From CAIWHR01 sp963843595 (GTDB taxonomy: Bacteria > Pseudomonadota > Gammaproteobacteria > Burkholderiales > Casimicrobiaceae), in contig CAWJLG010000015.1 in the NCBI GenBank assembly GCA_963843595.1, forward strand, positions 1 to 64,000: a stretch of DNA of 64,000 nt, given 5' to 3'. The notes below the pieces were generated by a model. That model was given only the letters and a program-made list of their open reading frames with translations. It ran no database searches and was not told where the DNA came from. Below, in pieces: positions 60,026 through 64,000 of this stretch (position 1 is its first letter; each line of letters begins with the position of its first letter). Both the position numbers and the translations under genes were made by a program.

Positions 60026-63000
60026 ATGTGGCAATTCTGGATCGATCGCGGCGGTACGTTCACCGACATCGTCGCCCGCCGGCCCGATGGTTCGCTGACC
60101 ACGCACAAGCTGCTGTCCGAGAATCCGGAGCGCTACCGCGATGCCGCGGTCCACGGCATCCGCGAGTTGCTCGGCCTCGCGCCAGGCGCGCCGATTCCGG
60201 CGGCGACGATCGAGGCGGTGAAGATGGGGACCACGGTCGCGACCAATGCGCTGCTCGAACGCAAGGGCGAGCGCACCGTGCTCGTCATCACCCGCGGCTT
60301 CGGCGACGCGCTGCGCATCGCCTACCAGAACCGGCCGAAGCTGTTCGTGCGCCGGATCGAGCTGCCGACGCTGCTCTACGAACGCGTGATCGAAGTCGAC
60401 GAGCGCATCGGCGCACGCGGCGAGGTCGTGCGCCCGCTCGATCTCGACGCCGCACGGCGCGAGCTCGCCGCGGTGCGCGATGCCGGCGTCGCCGCCGTCG
60501 CCATCGTGCTGATGCACGGCTACCGGTACCCGCAGCACGAGCGCTCGCTGGCGGCGCTCGCCCGCGAACTCGGCTTTGCGCAGGTTTCGGTAAGCCACGA
60601 GGTGAGCCCGCTGATGAAGCTCGTCTCGCGCGGCGACACGACCGTGGTCGATGCGTACCTGTCGCCGATCCTGCGTCGCTACGTCGACGAAGTCGAGCGC
60701 GACCTGGCCGGCGGCAACCGCGCGGCCGACGTCCGTCTTCAGTTCATGCAGTCGAGCGGGGGCCTGACCGACGCCCACCGGTTCCAGGGCAAGGATGCGA
60801 TCCTGTCCGGCCCGGCCGGAGGCATCGTCGGCGCGGTCGAGGTCGCGCGTCTTGCCGGTTTCGACCGGATCATCGGTTTCGACATGGGCGGCACGTCGAC
60901 CGACGTGACGCACTATGCCGGCGAATACGAGCGCGCCTTCGACACCGAGGTCGCCGGCGTGCGGCTGCGCGCACCGATGATGCGCATTCACACGGTCGCC
61001 GCGGGCGGCGGCTCGATTTGCACGTTCGACGGTGCGCGCTTTCGTGTCGGCCCGGAGTCCGCGGGCGCGAATCCCGGTCCTGCGTCGTACCGACGCGGGG
61101 GCCCGCTGACGGTCACCGACTGCAACGTGATGGTCGGCAAGCTCGATCCCGCGCTGTTTCCCCATGTGTTCGGACGGGACGGAACGGCGCCGCTGGACGC
61201 CGACGTCGTGCGCCGGAAATTCGCCGCGCTGGCCGCCGTCGTGAGCGCGAAGACCGGAACCGCGAGGACGCCCGAGGAGGTTGCCGACGGCTTCCTGCGG
61301 ATCGCCGTCGAGAACATGGCCAACGCGATCAAGCACATCTCGGTGCAGCGCGGCTACGACGTCACCGAATACACGCTTTGCTGCTTCGGCGGCGCCGGGG
61401 GTCAGCATGCGTGCCTCGTCGCCGACGCGCTCGGGATGACGCGCGTGCTGCTGCACCCGTTTGCCGGTGTGCTGTCCGCCTACGGCATGGGCCTCGCCGA
61501 CGTGCGGTCGCTGAAGCAGCAGGCGGTCGAGGCGCGGCTGTCCGACGCGGCGCTGGCCGCGGTGGAACCGACGTTCGCGGCGCTGGAGTCGGCCGCGCGC
61601 AGCGAAGTCGCGGCACAGGGAATCGACGCCGCGCGCATCGCGTCGCACCGCTCGTTGCACCTCAAGTACGAGGGCACCGACACCACCCTCGATGTCGCCG
61701 CCGCGCCGCTGCCGGCGATCGTCGCCGAGTTCGAGCGCAAATACCGGGCTCACTATGGCTTCCTGATGCCGGACAAGCCGCTGGTGATCGAGGCCGCTGC
61801 GGTCGAGACGGTCGGCAGGACGCACGCCGCCGCCGATGCGCGACCGGTCTTTGCGCCACGGATCGGTGCGCTGGCGCCGATCCGGAGCAACCGCATCTAC
61901 ACCGGCGGTGCGAGCCTTGATGCGGCCGTCTACGACCGCGATCACCTCCGTCCGGGTGACACGATTCCCGGACCGGCCGTGATCCGCGAAGACAATGCGA
62001 CCACGGTGGTCGAGCCGGCGTGGCGGGCCGTTTTCACCGATCGTGGCGATCTCGTGCTGGAGCGGACGGAGGCCCTCGCGCGCGCGCACGCGATCGGCAC
62101 GACGGCCGACCCAGTGCTGCTCGAAGTCTTCAACAACCTGTTCATGGCGATCGCCGAGCAGATGGGCGTGACGCTCGCCAACACTGCGTATTCGGTCAAC
62201 ATCAAGGAGCGCCTCGACTTCTCGTGCGCGCTGTTCGACGCCGAGGGCAATCTGATCGCCAACGCGCCGCACATGCCGGTGCATCTGGGCTCGATGGGGG
62301 AAAGCGTGAAGACGGTGATCGATCGCCGGCGGGGAACGATGCGCCCGGGCGACGTCTTCGTGCTCAACGCCCCGTACAACGGTGGTACCCACCTGCCCGA
62401 CGTGACGGTGATCGCGCCGGTGTTCTTGGGGTCGAGCGTCGAGCGTCAAGCGCCGAGTGCAGAGCGACAGGCGTCGGGCGTTCCGGAATTCTTCGTCGCC
62501 TCGCGCGGCCACCACGCGGACATCGGCGGCATCACGCCCGGTTCGATGCCGCCGAACTCGACGCACGTCGACGAGGAGGGCGTGCTGCTCGACAACGTTC
62601 AGCTCGTCGCCGAGGGGCGCTTCCTGGAAGCGGAGATGCGGGCGCTGCTCTCGGCCGGCCGCTATCCGTCGCGCAACGTGGACCAGAATCTCGCCGACCT
62701 GCGGGCGCAGGTCGCCGCTTGCGCCAAGGGCGCGGCGGAACTCGTGAAGATGGTGGCGCATTTCGGCCTGCCGGTCGTGCGCGCCTACATGAAGCACGTG
62801 CAGGACAACGCCGAGGAGGCGGTGCGGCGCGTGCTCGATGTGCTCAGGGACGGTCATTTCGAGTACGAGATGGACAGCGGCGCGAAGATCGCCGTGACGA
62901 TCCGCATCGACAAGGCGGCGCGGGAGGCGACGATCGATTTCGCCGGCACGAGCCCGCAGCAGCCGACCAATTTCAACGCGCCGTCGGCGGTGTGCAAGGC

Positions 63001-63688
63001 GGCGGTGCTGTACGTGTTCCGCACGCTGGTCGACGACGAGATCCCGATGAATGCGGGTTGCCTGAAGCCGCTTTCGATACGGATTCCGGAAGGGTCGATG
63101 CTGGCCCCGCGCTACCCGGCGGCGGTGGTCGCCGGCAACGTCGAGACCTCGCAAGCCATCACCGACACGTTGTACGGCGCGCTCGGCGTGCTCGCCGCGT
63201 CGCAGGGGACGATGAACAACTTCACGTTCGGCAACGCGACGTACCAATACTACGAGACCATTTCCGGCGGCTCCGGCGCCGGCCCCGACTTCGACGGAAC
63301 CAGTGTCGTTCAGACGCACATGACCAATTCGCGTCTCACCGATCCCGAAGTGCTCGAATGGCGCTTTCCCGTCCGGCTCGAGTCGTATGCGATCCGGCGC
63401 GGCAGCGGCGGCGCGGGCCGGCATCGCGGGGGCGACGGGTCGGAGCGCCGCATCCGCTTCCTGGAGCCGATGACGGCGGTCATCCTCGCCAATCATCGGC
63501 GCATCCCGCCGTTCGGCGTCGCGGGCGGATTGCCGGGCGCGGTGGGCCGGAACTGGGTCGAACGCGCGGGATTCCCGGAGCGCGGCGCGCGCGAGGAATT
63601 CGGGGCCACCCATGCCGTGGCGATGAACGCGGGGGATGTGTTCGTCATCCAGACGCCGGGCGGCGGCGGGTTCGGCACGCCGACATGA
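60026..63688 (+). CDS. 5-oxoprolinase, fused hydantoinase A/B
   Basis: A 1220-residue ATP-dependent amidohydrolase with HyuA (about 1-690) and HyuB (about 694-1220) parts fused, as in eukaryotic-type 5-oxoprolinase. HyuA has FWIDRGGTFTDIVARRPDG and FDMGGTSTDV (ATP-binding, actin-like). HyuB has HMPVHLGSMGESVK, SRGHHADIGGITPGSMPP and the final GGGGFGTP. It likely opens 5-oxoproline to glutamate, though other cyclic amides are possible. A short repeat (residues about 803-818, SVERQAPSAERQAS) is inserted in frame within HyuB. Intact. Confidence 0.88.
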   Translation: MWQFWIDRGGTFTDIVARRPDGSLTTHKLLSENPERYRDAAVHGIRELLGLAPGAPIPAATIEAVKMGTTVATNALLERKGERTVLVITRGFGDALRIAYQNRPKLFVRRIELPTLLYERVIEVDERIGARGEVVRPLDLDAARRELAAVRDAGVAAVAIVLMHGYRYPQHERSLAALARELGFAQVSVSHEVSPLMKLVSRGDTTVVDAYLSPILRRYVDEVERDLAGGNRAADVRLQFMQSSGGLTDAHRFQGKDAILSGPAGGIVGAVEVARLAGFDRIIGFDMGGTSTDVTHYAGEYERAFDTEVAGVRLRAPMMRIHTVAAGGGSICTFDGARFRVGPESAGANPGPASYRRGGPLTVTDCNVMVGKLDPALFPHVFGRDGTAPLDADVVRRKFAALAAVVSAKTGTARTPEEVADGFLRIAVENMANAIKHISVQRGYDVTEYTLCCFGGAGGQHACLVADALGMTRVLLHPFAGVLSAYGMGLADVRSLKQQAVEARLSDAALAAVEPTFAALESAARSEVAAQGIDAARIASHRSLHLKYEGTDTTLDVAAAPLPAIVAEFERKYRAHYGFLMPDKPLVIEAAAVETVGRTHAAADARPVFAPRIGALAPIRSNRIYTGGASLDAAVYDRDHLRPGDTIPGPAVIREDNATTVVEPAWRAVFTDRGDLVLERTEALARAHAIGTTADPVLLEVFNNLFMAIAEQMGVTLANTAYSVNIKERLDFSCALFDAEGNLIANAPHMPVHLGSMGESVKTVIDRRRGTMRPGDVFVLNAPYNGGTHLPDVTVIAPVFLGSSVERQAPSAERQASGVPEFFVASRGHHADIGGITPGSMPPNSTHVDEEGVLLDNVQLVAEGRFLEAEMRALLSAGRYPSRNVDQNLADLRAQVAACAKGAAELVKMVAHFGLPVVRAYMKHVQDNAEEAVRRVLDVLRDGHFEYEMDSGAKIAVTIRIDKAAREATIDFAGTSPQQPTNFNAPSAVCKAAVLYVFRTLVDDEIPMNAGCLKPLSIRIPEGSMLAPRYPAAVVAGNVETSQAITDTLYGALGVLAASQGTMNNFTFGNATYQYYETISGGSGAGPDFDGTSVVQTHMTNSRLTDPEVLEWRFPVRLESYAIRRGSGGAGRHRGGDGSERRIRFLEPMTAVILANHRRIPPFGVAGGLPGAVGRNWVERAGFPERGAREEFGATHAVAMNAGDVFVIQTPGGGGFGTPT

Positions 63689-63801
63689 AGCGCGTGTCAC
63701 GTGCGCGCTACACATAGCTAGCGCACCCCGGTCGCACGGCAGTCCTCGCGTGCAGACCGGGGCAGGGCCATAATCGCGCGCACGCTTTCACGGAGCCTCC
63801 C

Positions 63802-64000
63802 ATGGCCAGCCTCTACGATTTCAGCGTCAAGGACATCCACGGCAAGTCGGTCGAGCTCGGCCGCTACAAGGGCAAGGTGCTGCTCATCGTCAACACCGCG
63901 AGCAAATGCGGATTCACGCCGCAATACAGGGGGCTCGAGGCGCTGTACCAGAAGCTCCACGGCAAGGGATTCGAAATCCTCGGCTTTCCGTGCAACCAGT
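63802..64000 (+). CDS. glutathione peroxidase family protein, cut by window end
   Basis: The first 66 codons of a thioredoxin-fold peroxidase that reduces hydrogen or lipid peroxides with glutathione or thioredoxin. It begins ASLYDFSVKDIHGKSVEL and has the active site NTASKCGFTPQY with Cys (not selenocysteine), then FEILGFPCNQ at the edge. A GGAG ribosome site lies upstream. The rest of the gene is outside the window. Confidence 0.93.
   Translation, partial: MASLYDFSVKDIHGKSVELGRYKGKVLLIVNTASKCGFTPQYRGLEALYQKLHGKGFEILGFPCNQ

Noticed and set aside
59999..63715. 1238-codon open frame opposite the oxoprolinase gene
   Set aside because: Same reason: the plus-strand protein has all HyuA/HyuB motifs; the reverse frame has no family features and shadow-type composition.

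Overview
The window is high-GC bacterial DNA, well above 60 percent G+C in nearly all genes with strong G/C preference at third codon positions. It most resembles a betaproteobacterium. Supporting signs are an rpsU-yqeY-dnaG-rpoD operon whose RpoD has a lysine/alanine-rich head, a PEP-CTERM/PrsT surface-protein locus with a sigma-54-type promoter, a TRAP transporter, and a type I sulfide:quinone oxidoreductase. The taxonomic call is an inference; no 16S rRNA is present.

Layout. 1-6.5 kb: thioesterase, a divergent two-component system (NarL-type regulator and 7TMR-DISM hybrid kinase), a TMEM175 channel and a ChaA antiporter. 6.6-23.7 kb: a sulfur island. It holds a Crp/Fnr regulator, a CbiM-like membrane protein, a CxxCH protein with three rhodanese domains, a TAT-exported PsrABC/PhsABC-type molybdoenzyme, a TPR protein, a YeeE/YedE pair, and the operon DUF2892 - RND adaptor - sqr - RND pump - DUF2892. 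Four GTGA-N6-TCAC-type palindromes lie before its transcription units. The regulator carries the R-E-x-x-S-R recognition helix expected for such sites, so the island looks like one regulon for sulfide and sulfane-sulfur handling. 24.9-34.2 kb: a pyrimidine salvage/catabolism operon with URC1-like GTP cyclohydrolase II, URC4 (DUF1688), uracil phosphoribosyltransferase, a BMP-type nucleoside ABC importer and cytosine deaminase. 34.5-38.7 kb: a badly frameshifted PrsT gene and a PEP-CTERM protein. 39.7 kb: tRNA-Ile(CAU). 40.2-43.8 kb: Pat-type protein acetyltransferase, universal stress protein and CBS protein. 44-56.6 kb: housekeeping genes (rpoD, dnaG, yqeY, rpsU, tsaD, plsY, folB, ybaK, xerD, ogt) and a TRAP transporter. 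56.9-64 kb: TPR glycosyltransferase, a low-GC glycosyltransferase-like gene, a fused 5-oxoprolinase and the start of a glutathione peroxidase.

A recurring feature is interrupted reading frames. Sixteen simple frameshifts in ten otherwise well-conserved genes can each be restored by removing one base, and every one is a +1 insertion. Two genes (the rhodanese protein and PrsT) carry many indels of both signs. Most of these are probably sequence errors rather than real pseudogenes. Coordinates below give the repaired gene extents.

The best candidate for a poorly described system is the Crp-controlled sulfur island, especially the SQR-RND-DUF2892 operon together with the multi-rhodanese CxxCH protein and the Psr-like complex.
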